Below are positions 1 to 9,610 of a DNA stretch of 43,760 bases, one piece after another. Within the stretch, counting starts at the first letter, position 1, and each line of letters opens with the position of its first letter. The stretch is from an uncultured Eisenbergiella sp. (GTDB lineage Bacteria; Bacillota; Clostridia; Lachnospirales; Lachnospiraceae): assembly GCA_947626995.1 (NCBI GenBank), contig CANQUI010000013.1, forward strand, positions 1 through 43,760, read 5' to 3'. The notes beneath the pieces were generated by a model. The model ran no database searches. It was not told the origin of the DNA and saw only the letters and a program-made list of their open reading frames with translations. The position numbers and the translations under genes are program-made.

Positions 1-23
1 AATAGAAATAAGGAGAGAATAAA

Positions 24-1697
24 ATGAAAAACAGACTTTGTAAAAGCATACTGGCGGCGGCGTTGTCGGCGGCAATGATCTTTTTTTTCACCGCCTGCGG
101 CGGAGGCAGCAATGTAGCGCTCAACAACGGCGAGATGCAGGAAGTGGATCCGGCCGAACTGGAATTTCCGTTAAAGGAGAAAGCGACGCTGACCGGAATG
201 ATCAGCTATCCGGCCAATACGGAATCCAATCCCAATAACCGCACCATTTTCAAGCGGCTGCAGGAGGAAACGAACGTAGAGATCGAGTGGACGGCGATCC
301 AGGCCGATCAGTGGGGCGATAAGATTACGCTGGCCATGGCGAATCTGGATACGCTGACGGATTTTGTGTTTACCGCGAATTTTTCCGATAACGATCTGCT
401 GCGCTATGCAAATCAGGGCGTTATCATTCCGCTGGAGCAGTACATCGACGCCTATATGCCCAACTTAAAGGCGGTGTTTGACAAATATCCGGAATACCGG
501 AAGATGAGTACGGATGCGGACGGTCATATCTGGGCGCTGCCCTGGATCGAACAGCTTGGTTCCGAGAAAACGGCCATCCAGACGGTGAGCGAAATGGGCT
601 TTATCAATAAAAAGTGGCTGGATTATCTGAACCTGGAAGTCCCCACCACCGTGGATGAATTCGAACAGGTGCTGATTGCCTTCCGCGACCATGCGTCGGA
701 GCTGCAAAAGGAATTCAACATCGACGGGAGTATCATTCCCATGTCCTGTATCGTAAACGACGGCAGCCAGGATATGGCGCTTTTGATCAACGGTTTCGGC
801 GAGGGCTACGGCGACAATGATCAGGGACGGCATATCGCGGTCACGGACGATCTGAAGGTGATCTGCACCGCCACGCAGCCGGGCTTTAAGGACGGCATCG
901 CATGGCTGCATAAGCTCTATGAGGAAGGACTGCTGGATCCGGAGGCATTTACCCAGGAGTGGTCCACCTATGTATCCAAAGGCAAATCCGGCCGTTACGG
1001 CGTATGCTTCAGCTGGGACGATGCCAATATCGTAGATGATTTTACCGGATGGGTGCCGCTGCCGGCTCTGACCGCGGATACCAGAAACATCACGCCGGAA
1101 AACGGCTCCTTTACCAGCGGTTATGACCGCGGGCGCTGTGTGGTGACGGCGGTGGCCAAGAATCCTGCGCTGGTGTGCGCATGGCTGGATCAAATGTACG
1201 ATCCCTTCCAGTCTCCGCAGAATAACTGGGGAACCTACGGGGAAGACGACGATTTCGATATTTTTGAATTGAGCGAAAACGCGCAGGGCGAAAAGATGTT
1301 AAAGCACGCGCCGCTTGGAGACGCCTCTCCCGTGGAAGTAAGAGAAGCGGAAAGCGTAAACGGCCCGCTGGCGGTTCTGGATGAGTATTACGATGTCTAT
1401 GTGACCTGCCCGGATGACGCGCAGTACCGTCTGGACTGGATCGCGCAGTACTATACGCCGGACATGAATACGAAGTATGTCTATCCCAACGTATTTATGA
1501 GCCAGGAGGACACGGAGGAGCTGTCCAATCTTCAGACCGATATTACCAAGAAAATCAACGCGACCCGGTCCGACTGGATCATGAACGGCTTTACGGATGC
1601 GGACTGGGATGAATATGTACAGAGTCTGGAAGCTTACGGCCTTGACGATATGCTCGCCATCTTCCAGAAATATCTGGACGCCTACTATGCGGAATAA
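24..1697 (+). CDS. ABC transporter solute-binding lipoprotein
   Basis: This is an extracellular sugar-binding lipoprotein of about 557 residues, the capture component of a CUT1-type ABC importer. The N-terminus has basic residues, a hydrophobic stretch and a lipobox FTAC with the acylated cysteine at about residue 25, followed by a Gly/Ser linker. The length (over 500 residues) resembles the large LipO/YtcQ-type binding proteins of Firmicutes. The start is supported by AGGAGA eight bases upstream. It is followed three bases later by a GH32 enzyme and then a sugar kinase, so sucrose or a fructo-oligosaccharide is the likely ligand; this is inferred from context, not from binding residues. No permease is present nearby on the right, so the partner permeases are probably upstream, outside the window. 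Confidence 0.9.
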   Translation: MKNRLCKSILAAALSAAMIFFFTACGGGSNVALNNGEMQEVDPAELEFPLKEKATLTGMISYPANTESNPNNRTIFKRLQEETNVEIEWTAIQADQWGDKITLAMANLDTLTDFVFTANFSDNDLLRYANQGVIIPLEQYIDAYMPNLKAVFDKYPEYRKMSTDADGHIWALPWIEQLGSEKTAIQTVSEMGFINKKWLDYLNLEVPTTVDEFEQVLIAFRDHASELQKEFNIDGSIIPMSCIVNDGSQDMALLINGFGEGYGDNDQGRHIAVTDDLKVICTATQPGFKDGIAWLHKLYEEGLLDPEAFTQEWSTYVSKGKSGRYGVCFSWDDANIVDDFTGWVPLPALTADTRNITPENGSFTSGYDRGRCVVTAVAKNPALVCAWLDQMYDPFQSPQNNWGTYGEDDDFDIFELSENAQGEKMLKHAPLGDASPVEVREAESVNGPLAVLDEYYDVYVTCPDDAQYRLDWIAQYYTPDMNTKYVYPNVFMSQEDTEELSNLQTDITKKINATRSDWIMNGFTDADWDEYVQSLEAYGLDDMLAIFQKYLDAYYAE

Positions 1698-1712
1698 AGG
1701 ATGATCGACACA

Positions 1713-3203
1713 ATGAGCCAGACATTACGTGAAGCGCGCAAATATGAGGAAGTTTCGGGAAAAATGATAAAACCGCAGGAACGGCCTGTGTTTCATCTGT
1801 CGGCGCGCACGGGGTGGATGAACGACCCAAACGGTTTTTCGTATTACGACGGGAAGTATCATATCTTTTATCAGTACCATCCGTATGACTGCCATTGGGG
1901 ACCGATGCACTGGGGCCATGCGGTGAGCGAGGATCTGCTGCACTGGGAGTACCTTCCGGCGGTCCTTGCTCCGGACGAGGCCTACGACAGGGACGGATGC
2001 TTTTCGGGAAGCGCTTTGGCGCTTCCCGATGGCAGACATTTGCTGATGTATACGGGCGTGCTGCGGGAGCCGCAGACCAACGGCGGCATCCGGGAGACCC
2101 AGGTACAGTGTCTGGCGGTGGGAGACGGAACCGATTACGAAAAATACGAAAACAATCCGGTGATCACCGCAAAGGATCTGCCGGAGGGATGCAGCGCGCA
2201 GGATTTTCGGGATCCCAAAATGTGGCAAACCAAAGACGGCACCTATCGCTGTGTCATTGGAAACCGGCCCGCCGACGGCAGCGGACAGATCCTGCTTTTT
2301 TCCAGTTACGACGGGTTTGCCTGGAAATACGAAAAGGTGCTGGTATCAAACGGCGACCGGTTCGGAAAGATGTGGGAGTGCCCGGATTTTTTCAGGCTGG
2401 ACGATCAATGGGTGCTGCTTACCAGCCCGCAGGATATGCTGCCCTGGGGATTTGAATATCATAACGGGAACGGGACGCTGTGTCTGATCGGCGACTTCGA
2501 GGAAGAGACGGAAACCTTTACAGAACGGCATAATCAGTCCGTGGATTACGGAATCGACTTTTATGCGCCCCAGACGGTGCTTACGCCGGACGGACGGCGC
2601 GTCATGATCGGATGGATGCAAAACTGGGACACCTGCGACTTTCGGGCGCAGAATATTTCCTGGTTCGGGCAGTTGAGCCTGCCCCGGGAACTGTTCCTCC
2701 AAAACGGCAGGCTGTATCAGCGGCCGGTGCGCGAACTGGAAGCATTGCGCCGCAATCCGGTAAGATACGACGGGCTGTCGTTTTCCGGCGAGATCCGTCT
2801 GGAAGGAGTCCGGGGACGGACGGTGGATATGGAGCTGTCTGTCAGCCCGAAAGAAGGACGGGAGATTTACCGGAAATTTGCGGTCCGTTTTGCTCAAAAC
2901 GACCGGTTTTGGACCTCTCTCAGCTTTCATCCGGAGGATTCCATTTTAAAGATCGACCGGAAATTTTCCGGCTCAAGAAGGGCCATTATTCACCAGCGGC
3001 GCAGCCGGGTCAACAGCGAGAACGGCAGACTGAAACTCAGAATCATTCTGGATCGTTTCAGCGTAGAGGTTTTTGTAAATGACGGAGAACAGACGCTGAC
3101 CGCCATCGTGTATACCAGGCAGGATGCGGATGGCATTTCTTTCTACGCAGACGGAACGGTGTGCATGGATCTTGTGAAATACGATCTGTCCGCGGACGAA
3201 TGA
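1713..3203 (+). CDS. GH32 beta-fructofuranosidase / sucrose-6-phosphate hydrolase
   Basis: This enzyme hydrolyses terminal beta-fructoside bonds in sucrose, sucrose-6-phosphate or short fructans. All three GH32 signatures are visible: WMNDPNG (nucleophile Asp at about residue 38), FRDPK (transition-state Asp, about 167) and MWECPDFF (acid/base Glu, about 222). The five-bladed catalytic domain is followed by a C-terminal beta-sandwich. No signal peptide is seen, so it acts in the cytoplasm. I chose the ATG at 1713, which gives a typical MSQTLREARKYEE beginning and leaves AAAGG at 1696-1700 as ribosome binding site; an in-frame ATG at 1701 abuts that site and is less likely. It lies between the binding protein and a PfkB kinase, consistent with import, hydrolysis and phosphorylation of fructose. 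Whether the substrate is phosphorylated cannot be read from the sequence. Confidence 0.93.
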   Translation: MSQTLREARKYEEVSGKMIKPQERPVFHLSARTGWMNDPNGFSYYDGKYHIFYQYHPYDCHWGPMHWGHAVSEDLLHWEYLPAVLAPDEAYDRDGCFSGSALALPDGRHLLMYTGVLREPQTNGGIRETQVQCLAVGDGTDYEKYENNPVITAKDLPEGCSAQDFRDPKMWQTKDGTYRCVIGNRPADGSGQILLFSSYDGFAWKYEKVLVSNGDRFGKMWECPDFFRLDDQWVLLTSPQDMLPWGFEYHNGNGTLCLIGDFEEETETFTERHNQSVDYGIDFYAPQTVLTPDGRRVMIGWMQNWDTCDFRAQNISWFGQLSLPRELFLQNGRLYQRPVRELEALRRNPVRYDGLSFSGEIRLEGVRGRTVDMELSVSPKEGREIYRKFAVRFAQNDRFWTSLSFHPEDSILKIDRKFSGSRRAIIHQRRSRVNSENGRLKLRIILDRFSVEVFVNDGEQTLTAIVYTRQDADGISFYADGTVCMDLVKYDLSADE

Positions 3204-3232
3204 AAACAAAGAACGCACAGGGCACATGAACT

Positions 3233-3285
3233 ACAGTGGTACGCATACGTTACAGTGGTACGCATACGTTACAGTGGTACGCATA
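3233..3285 (+). repeat. 19-bp tandem repeat, 2.8 copies
   Basis: The unit acagtggtacgcatacgtt occurs perfectly at 3233-3251 and 3252-3270, and its first 15 bases again at 3271-3285. The array fills the gap between the GH32 gene and the sugar kinase and ends exactly where the kinase's AAAGGAG ribosome binding site begins. No long open frame runs through it. It could be a repeated operator, an RNA leader element or a slippage expansion; I cannot tell which. Confidence 0.95.
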
Positions 3286-3301
3286 AAGGAGTTAAGAGGA
3301 A

Positions 3302-4270
3302 ATGAAAGCATACGATGTCGTCGCGCTGGGAGAACTACTGATTGATTTTACGGAAAACGGGATCAGCGAACAGGGCAATCCGCTTTGCGAGGCGAATCCG
3401 GGCGGAGCCCCCTGCAACGTTTTGGCCATGTTGTCCAAAGCGGGAAGAAAAACCGCCTTTATCGGAAAGGTGGGGCAGGATATCTGGGGAGCACGTTTAA
3501 AAGCGGCGCTGGAGGAGGTCAAAATCGACACGTCCGGTCTGGTGTCAGACGCCCAGGTCAGGACGACGCTGGCGTTTGTGGAAACGCTTCCGGACGGAGA
3601 CCGGAACTTTTCCTTTTACCGCAATCCGGGCGCGGATATGATGCTCAGAGAGGATGAGATCCGAAAGGAACTGTTGGAGAATACAAAGATCTTTCATTTC
3701 GGTACGTTGTCCATGACGGACGAGACGGTCAGGAGGGCGACCCGGGAGGCGATTGGGATCGCGAAAGAAAACGGCGCGATACTCTCCTTTGATCCCAACC
3801 TGCGGCCGCCGCTGTGGCGAACGCTGGAGGAGGCCAAAGAGCAGACGGCGTATGGCTGTTCGCAGTGCGATGTGCTCAAAATCTCCGATAACGAGATCCG
3901 ATGGTTTACCGGAGAAGAGGATTTTGACACCGGCGTTGCCAGACTGCGGGAACGTTTCGGGATCCCTTTGATCCTTCTTTCCATGGGCAGGGACGGAAGC
4001 CGCGCCTATTATAAGGATTTGCGCGTAGAAGCGCCTCCTTTTCTGCAGGAAAATACGATTGAGACCACGGGCGCGGGGGATACGTTTGTAGGATGCTGCC
4101 TGCACGGCCTTTTAAAATACGGTCTGGAGGATCTGGATGAAACGAAACTGCGCCGGATGCTTACGTTTGCCAATGGGGCGGCATCGCTGATTACCACCAG
4201 ACGGGGCGCTTTGCGCGTGATGCCGGATCCCGGCGAAGTGGAACGGCTGATTGCGGACCGGATCGGCTAA
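3302..4270 (+). CDS. PfkB-family carbohydrate kinase, probable fructokinase
   Basis: A cytoplasmic ribokinase-type sugar kinase of 322 residues, a normal length for the family. It starts with the VVALGELLIDF strand, carries the N-terminal GG hinge (NPGGAPCNV) and ends with the PfkB signature TTGAGDTFVGC, in which Asp at about residue 260 is the catalytic base. The position after a GH32 hydrolase argues for fructose as substrate and fructose-6-phosphate as product. The start has AAAGGAG at 3286-3292 plus a purine-rich AGAGGAA close to the ATG. The 19-bp repeat upstream separates it from the GH32 gene by 98 bases, so its expression may be adjusted independently. The gene ends 29 bases from a convergent gene; I see no clear terminator in the gap. 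Confidence 0.9.
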   Translation: MKAYDVVALGELLIDFTENGISEQGNPLCEANPGGAPCNVLAMLSKAGRKTAFIGKVGQDIWGARLKAALEEVKIDTSGLVSDAQVRTTLAFVETLPDGDRNFSFYRNPGADMMLREDEIRKELLENTKIFHFGTLSMTDETVRRATREAIGIAKENGAILSFDPNLRPPLWRTLEEAKEQTAYGCSQCDVLKISDNEIRWFTGEEDFDTGVARLRERFGIPLILLSMGRDGSRAYYKDLRVEAPPFLQENTIETTGAGDTFVGCCLHGLLKYGLEDLDETKLRRMLTFANGAASLITTRRGALRVMPDPGEVERLIADRIG

Positions 4271-4299
4271 AATATGCCGCAGGATTTCTTCTGGCCGCG

Positions 4300-5190
4300 T
4301 TACGGTGCGTTTTTCGTTTTCCTGATGGGGATGACAAGCAAAATCGCCGCGGCGAGAATCCCGATGATTCCGGCCAGTTCCTTTGCGGTCAGATCCTCGT
4401 GGAGCACAACGGCGCCGATGACGATTCCTGTAAGCGGTTCAAATGTACTAAACAGGGACGCTTTGACTTCTCCGCATAAAAAGACTCCTTTTTGAAACAG
4501 CACCAGGCCCAAAACAGTGGCAGACAAGGCCAGGCCGATTTCCGCCGCCCATCCGGTCCTGTCCAGACGGAAAACGAGATTTTGGCTCAAAAGGGAAAGA
4601 AACCCGATTTCCGCCGCAGACAGAAAGGAGATCCAAAACCCGAGGACAAGGGAGTGGAGTTTTCCGATGTCGCTTTTTCCCAGCAAAACGATATAGATCG
4701 CATACAGAATTCCGGAAGCAACGGCAAAAAGGATCCCCTCTGCCCGTACCTGCCCGTTTGGCGTATAGAGAAGCGCCATGCCTCCCGCACAAAGAACGGT
4801 GCAAAGGATCTGCCTCGCATCCGGCCGCACCCTGTAAAAGATCGCCAGGATCAATATGACCGCCACAGGGTAGGTAAAATGAAGCGTGGTCGCCATGCCG
4901 CTGTCAAGATAGGCGTACGAGGCATATAGCAGAACGGGCGTTAAGGCATAGGGAACGGATAATTTCAGCAGGGTGAGAAATTGCGCCCTGCTGATTTTTA
5001 TGGAACAGCCCGGTAAGGCGAGGCAGACGATGCCAAGCACAAGGCCGCCAAAAAAGAACCGGCCAAAGGCAACGGAATATGCGTTGCTGCCATGGGCATA
5101 GGCGATCCGGGTCAATAAGGGCATCGTACCGAACAGGACCGCAGAAAGGATGACATAAAAGATACCGAGAGAACTTTCTTTGTACCGCAT
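4300..5190 (-). CDS. EamA/DMT-family membrane transporter
   Basis: A 296-residue integral membrane protein with about ten hydrophobic helices arranged as two EamA repeats, the drug/metabolite transporter fold. The first repeat starts near GIFYVILSAVLFGTMPLLTR and the second near AEGILFAVASGILYAIYIVLLG. The C-terminus is basic (PIRKTKNAP). Such proteins export or import small metabolites; the substrate cannot be deduced. It has only a distant GGAG before the ATG, suggesting modest translation. It lies 120 bases downstream of the large histidine kinase gene on the same strand, and that gap shows no clear terminator, so read-through is possible. Confidence 0.88.
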   Translation of the reverse strand: MRYKESSLGIFYVILSAVLFGTMPLLTRIAYAHGSNAYSVAFGRFFFGGLVLGIVCLALPGCSIKISRAQFLTLLKLSVPYALTPVLLYASYAYLDSGMATTLHFTYPVAVILILAIFYRVRPDARQILCTVLCAGGMALLYTPNGQVRAEGILFAVASGILYAIYIVLLGKSDIGKLHSLVLGFWISFLSAAEIGFLSLLSQNLVFRLDRTGWAAEIGLALSATVLGLVLFQKGVFLCGEVKASLFSTFEPLTGIVIGAVVLHEDLTAKELAGIIGILAAAILLVIPIRKTKNAP

Positions 5191-5310
5191 AATCGTTTAA
5201 GATACTCCAAATCTGTTTTTCTTTCCCATTTTACCCTAAAATCACCTTTCATGCCAATCAGGTTCACGCGGCGGAGCCGGTATATTCCGGAGCCGTAAAG
5301 TATAAGCAGG

Positions 5311-8300
5311 TCATTCTTTTTTGGAAAACACTTCCCGCAGCAGAGAGAGCATTTTTTCCAGGTCAATGGGCTTGGCAAGGTGGCCGTTCATCCCTGCCGC
5401 CATGGCCTGTTCCCGATCCTCTTCAAAGGCGTTGGCCGTCATGGCGATGATGGGAAGGCTGTTTTTGGCGGGATCGGGGATGGCGCGGATGACGCGGGTG
5501 GCGTCATATCCGTCCATAATGGGCATCTGGATGTCCATTAAAATCAGATCGTAGTATCCCGGCGAAGCCGCCTGTACCATTTCGCAGGCCTGCTGCCCGT
5601 TTTCGGCACATTCCACCTGAAAACCGGCTTCCTTCAGGATCTCCACGGCGATCTCCCGGTTGAGCTCGTTGTCCTCGGCCAGGAGGATGCGCTTGTCTGA
5701 AAAAGAGTCGTTCCGGGCCGGCTCCGGCGTTTTGTTTGGCGGCGTTTCTTTTTCGTACAGTCCCAGGCTGCGCCGTAGCGTATGATGAAGATCGGAGGCA
5801 AAGAGCGGCTTGCTGATAAAGCCCGTGACGCCGGAGCGTCTGGCTTCCTCCTCGATGTCCGTCCAGTCGTAGGCGGACATGAGAATGATGGGAGATTTTT
5901 CTCCCACGACCCGGCGGATTTCCCGGACGGTCTCGATGCCGCTCAGCTCCGGCATGGACCAGTCCACAATGTAGACTTCAAAGGGATCGGAAAGTTCCAC
6001 GGCTTCGGCGGCGCGGGCAATGGCTTCCCGGCCGGAAAGGGCCCATTCCGCCCGCATCCCGATCTTGCGCAGCATTTTGGATACGCTCTGGCAGCAGATC
6101 ATATCGTCGTCCACCACCAGACCCCGGAAGCCTTCCAGCTGCGCGATGGCTCCCATTTCCTGATGTTCGGCGGAGAATCGCAGTTCCAGATTCACGGTAA
6201 AGCAGGTCCCCTTTCCGGGTTCGCTTTCCACACAGATGGTGCCGCCCATCATATCCACGATGTTTTTGGTGATGGCCATGCCCAGCCCGGTGCCCTGGAT
6301 GCCGCTGACCGTAGAGGTCTGTTCCCGGGTAAAGGGCTCGAAGACGGTTTTGGAAAATTCCGGGCTCATGCCGATGCCGGTATCGCTGACCTTGAATTCG
6401 TAGAGACCGTGCTCCCTGGAGCGGGAAGGCTTTTGGGTAACGCGGATGGCTACGGTGCCCCCTGTGGGGGTGAATTTAATGGCGTTGGAGGTCAGGTTGA
6501 GCAGAATCTGGTTCAGCCGCAGTTTATCGCAGTAAATCTCCTCGTCCACCACGTCCACGGTATCAATGAACAATTCCATGTGCTTGGCGTGGATGTCGGA
6601 CTGGATGATGTTTCGAAGCCCCTGCAGGATATCCGCCAGGTTTTCCGGATGCTCGTTGATGGTGACCTTGCCCGATTCGATGCGGCTCATATCCAGCACG
6701 TCGTTGATGAGGGAGAGCAGGTGATTGGACGCCTGGGCGATTTTGGACAGATAATCCTGCGCTCTTTCCTTGTTGTCCAGATGAGCGGACGTTAAGGCCG
6801 TATAGCCGATGATGGCGTTCATGGGCGTGCGGATATCGTGGGACATACTGTTGAGGAAAGTGGTCTTGGCCCGGTTTGCCGCGTCCGCCGTCTGAAGGGC
6901 GAGGGTAAGTTCCCGGGTTTTTTGCTGCAGTTCACCGGTGGCCTGCGCCACCCTGTTTTGCAGCATCCGCTGATTGCGGGTGCGCGCGGCCAGCATGGCA
7001 AGGGCAAAGAGAAGCAGGAGGATCAGGGAGATTCCCAGGATACAATAAAGCGGGTTCTGATAGAGAAAAGCAATCAGGCTGATATTGTTGTCCCGGCTGG
7101 TCTCTATTTCCTGCGTCAGAATGGCCTCCAGCTCCGCATCGGTGAGACTGTCCGCCCCTTTATCCAGCAGGGAGAGCAGATAGCGGCCTCCGGCCACGTC
7201 TTCCCCCACGGCGTAGGACAGAGAGGTGTCCCCGAAAACAACGGCGGTCAGACGGTTGCGGACGTCCTGCCGGACGTACTGTTCGGCGGTGTAGGAGTAA
7301 AGGATGGTGGCGTCGGCCTGACCGTCCAGCACCGCCTGGACGCACTCTTCCGTAGTGGGATAGCGCAGCAGCATATCGTCGGAATACCGGCCGGAGATCA
7401 GGCTGTTTAAGGTATCCGTCTGCTCCACGATTGCCAGACGGTTGATGTCTCCGGTAAAATCGTCCCGCGTCAGGCGGGCATAATTGGTCTGAAAGTAAGG
7501 GGCCGTAATTTTATACCCTTCTTCCTCCGCCAGATAATAATCGCCGGCATAATCCAGCACGATATCCGCATCGCCCGCCGCGCGAAGCCGGTAATATTCG
7601 CTGAGGTCTTTGACCGGAATGAATTCGTAATTCAGCCCCAGCCGCTTGGCCAGTACATCAAAGATGGCAGGAAGAATTCCCTCCGCCTGACCGTCCTTAA
7701 AATAACAGTAGGGAATCCGTTCGGGATTGAAAAGCAGACGGAGAGGAACCCCGGAGGCGCGATGCTCTTCCAGAAAGGCGCGCTCGCCGGCGTTGGTGAT
7801 GATGGAGCCGTCCTGATCGGTGGCATAATAGGTTTCATGGAGGGTGTCCCGCCAGTTGGGATCGTGAAGGTCCATTTCGTTAATGGCCTCGTTGATCCGG
7901 TTCATCAGATCCGTGCGGTCTTTGCGCGTGCAGACATAAAAGGGACTGGCGTCAAAGGATTCCAGCAGCCACTCATTCTCCAAAAGCCGCAGGCTGCCGG
8001 TAACGGCGCCGTCCACCTCTCCCTTTTGCAGAGCGTCGGTAAGCTCGTCCTGTCCGGCATAATACACGGGCTGAAAGGTAAAATGGTGCTCCTGTGCAAA
8101 CCGTTCAAAATTCGCATTTTTGGAGTTCCCCTCCAGCATGCCCACCCGGATCCCGTCGTAAGTGGAATAATCGCCCTCCACCACGGACTGGTTTCCGGAT
8201 TTTACGGTAAAAATGGTAGAGTTGACGCCGATGGACTGTTCGGAGAAAAGAAACTCTTCTTCCCGTTCGGGCGTTTTGGAAACGGAGGTGACAAGATCCA

Positions 8301-8580
8301 CCTCTCCGCTGCGCAGCAGATCCAGGGCATCGGCATAGGAACCGTCATAGCCCACATATTCGTAGGACCAGCCCGCGTGGATCGCCAGCCGCTGCAGAAA
8401 TTCGTAACCGTAGCCGCTGCGCCGCCCGTTTTCGTCGATGGTGTGATACCCGGAGAAGGCAAAAAAGCCGACCCGCAGAATCTCCGGGGTTTCCTTGCCG
8501 GCTTCTTTGGCAAAGACGGAAAAATGAGAGGATAACAACAATGCGGCTGCCAGCAGGCATAACAGTCGGATTCGTTTCAT
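5311..8580 (-). CDS. Hybrid sensor histidine kinase with two PBPb sensor domains and two receivers
   Basis: A 1089-residue membrane phosphorelay sensor with BvgS/EvgS-like layout. A signal peptide (1-24) is followed by two SBP_bac_3-type periplasmic-binding domains (about 34-255 and 278-490), one transmembrane helix (about 510-531), a coiled linker, HisKA with phospho-acceptor His581 in SMSHDIRTP, HATPase_c with Asn699 and the DTGIGM and GTGLGM boxes, then two receivers with Asp873 (IVDWSMPE) and Asp1016 (LILMDIQMP). No HPt domain is present, so the relay partner is elsewhere. The external domains probably bind an amino acid or similar small polar ligand. AAGGAG precedes the ATG. It sits 42 bases after the LacI-type regulator on the same strand, so the two may be co-transcribed. 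Confidence 0.95.
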   Translation of the reverse strand: MKRIRLLCLLAAALLLSSHFSVFAKEAGKETPEILRVGFFAFSGYHTIDENGRRSGYGYEFLQRLAIHAGWSYEYVGYDGSYADALDLLRSGEVDLVTSVSKTPEREEEFLFSEQSIGVNSTIFTVKSGNQSVVEGDYSTYDGIRVGMLEGNSKNANFERFAQEHHFTFQPVYYAGQDELTDALQKGEVDGAVTGSLRLLENEWLLESFDASPFYVCTRKDRTDLMNRINEAINEMDLHDPNWRDTLHETYYATDQDGSIITNAGERAFLEEHRASGVPLRLLFNPERIPYCYFKDGQAEGILPAIFDVLAKRLGLNYEFIPVKDLSEYYRLRAAGDADIVLDYAGDYYLAEEEGYKITAPYFQTNYARLTRDDFTGDINRLAIVEQTDTLNSLISGRYSDDMLLRYPTTEECVQAVLDGQADATILYSYTAEQYVRQDVRNRLTAVVFGDTSLSYAVGEDVAGGRYLLSLLDKGADSLTDAELEAILTQEIETSRDNNISLIAFLYQNPLYCILGISLILLLLFALAMLAARTRNQRMLQNRVAQATGELQQKTRELTLALQTADAANRAKTTFLNSMSHDIRTPMNAIIGYTALTSAHLDNKERAQDYLSKIAQASNHLLSLINDVLDMSRIESGKVTINEHPENLADILQGLRNIIQSDIHAKHMELFIDTVDVVDEEIYCDKLRLNQILLNLTSNAIKFTPTGGTVAIRVTQKPSRSREHGLYEFKVSDTGIGMSPEFSKTVFEPFTREQTSTVSGIQGTGLGMAITKNIVDMMGGTICVESEPGKGTCFTVNLELRFSAEHQEMGAIAQLEGFRGLVVDDDMICCQSVSKMLRKIGMRAEWALSGREAIARAAEAVELSDPFEVYIVDWSMPELSGIETVREIRRVVGEKSPIILMSAYDWTDIEEEARRSGVTGFISKPLFASDLHHTLRRSLGLYEKETPPNKTPEPARNDSFSDKRILLAEDNELNREIAVEILKEAGFQVECAENGQQACEMVQAASPGYYDLILMDIQMPIMDGYDATRVIRAIPDPAKNSLPIIAMTANAFEEDREQAMAAGMNGHLAKPIDLEKMLSLLREVFSKKE

Positions 8581-8622
8581 GAGGGACTTCTCCTTCCTGC
8601 GCAGGCGGTGCGCGCTGCGCGT

Positions 8623-9540
8623 TCAGATTCGATAATCATGGGTCACGTCAAATTTTTTGTCCAGAGCGTTCAGAAGGATGCTGATGGTCACGTTGGCTTT
8701 TTTGACCACGTCGTTTAAAATGACGGAGGCCTGAGGCGGCAGGAACTCGCCGGTGGGATCGGAAGAAATCACGGCCATAGGCCGGTTCCCTGTCCGGGCG
8801 ATGACAAGCTGCGCCAGCGCGGACCCCAGGACGATATAACGACAGTCTTTTTCCGGATGCGAAAGCAGGCCCTCTTTCGGTGCGTTTTTCCACTGATCGG
8901 CGGAAAGGACCATACAGTTTTTTACCGGCGCGTCGCGCAGGACAAATTCCTGATAGTTCTGATTGTGAAAGGGCTCCGTCACCAGCACGGTATGTTCGGG
9001 TCCGCCCTGAAGCGTCTGCGCCGCCTGCCGGATCCGGGCGGGAAGGTCCGAGTAGATCTGATAGAACAGGAAATGATTGACCAGCATGTCCACGCACAGG
9101 ATGGGCACATAGCAGTTATCCGACAGTTCGGAAAATTCCTCCATCGACAGGCCGATGGCAATGACGCATCCCACGTTGTGATGGGCGATGGCGCTGTCCT
9201 TTGCCTCGGCGCCGGAGCGGACGGGACACAGCAGCGCGTCATAGCGCAGACGGTTCAGCCGTTCGGTGAGCAGCTGGGCAAAGTGGATGATCTCCAGGTT
9301 GCGGAAAGGCGTGTCCGGGCGCAGATGGCAGAAAATGGCGATCAGATTGTTGCGGCCCTCCGCCAGGCTTTTGGCCGTGGGATTGGGGCGGTAATCCAGC
9401 AGGTTTGCGATTTGAAGCACCTTTTTGCGGGTGGCTTCGCTGATTTTCTGGTCAGGCCGTTCGTTTATGACATAAGAAACCGTGGCGACCGACACGCCGG
9501 CCATCTTTGCCACATCCCGTAAAGTCGCTTTTTTTGTCAT
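8623..9540 (-). CDS. LacI-family transcriptional regulator
   Basis: A 305-residue DNA-binding repressor. The N-terminal helix-turn-helix is canonical: TLRDVAKMAGVSVATVSYV, followed by the hinge-helix region (RPNPTAKSLAEG) and a periplasmic-binding-type effector domain. I use the ATG at 9540, preceded by GGGAGGGAAGG, rather than a longer in-frame version whose extra 21 residues lack family similarity. The protein is slightly shorter than typical LacI members and its effector domain is divergent. It is transcribed divergently from the malto-oligosaccharide operon, whose promoter contains inverted repeats, so it is the obvious regulator of that operon; the effector (probably a maltodextrin or a sugar phosphate) is inferred. 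It may also head the transcript of the histidine kinase downstream. Confidence 0.93.
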   Translation of the reverse strand: MTKKATLRDVAKMAGVSVATVSYVINERPDQKISEATRKKVLQIANLLDYRPNPTAKSLAEGRNNLIAIFCHLRPDTPFRNLEIIHFAQLLTERLNRLRYDALLCPVRSGAEAKDSAIAHHNVGCVIAIGLSMEEFSELSDNCYVPILCVDMLVNHFLFYQIYSDLPARIRQAAQTLQGGPEHTVLVTEPFHNQNYQEFVLRDAPVKNCMVLSADQWKNAPKEGLLSHPEKDCRYIVLGSALAQLVIARTGNRPMAVISSDPTGEFLPPQASVILNDVVKKANVTISILLNALDKKFDVTHDYRI

Positions 9541-9610
9541 GCCTTCCCTCCCCAACCACGTTCTGCATGGGTCAATCGTAACAAAATTTGTATGAAAAAT
9601 CAATAGGATG

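Noticed and set aside
3233-3285. CRISPR array
   Set aside because: The 19-bp units are directly adjacent with no spacers and no cas genes are present.
5257-5265. Minus-strand GAACCTGAT resembling part of a TPP riboswitch upstream of the EamA gene
   Set aside because: The other conserved TPP parts (CTGAGA, closing helices) are missing, so the short match is probably chance.
5782-6795. A 337-codon plus-strand open frame opposite the hybrid kinase
   Set aside because: It mirrors the kinase and receiver domains; His/Gly-rich composition and no ribosome binding site.
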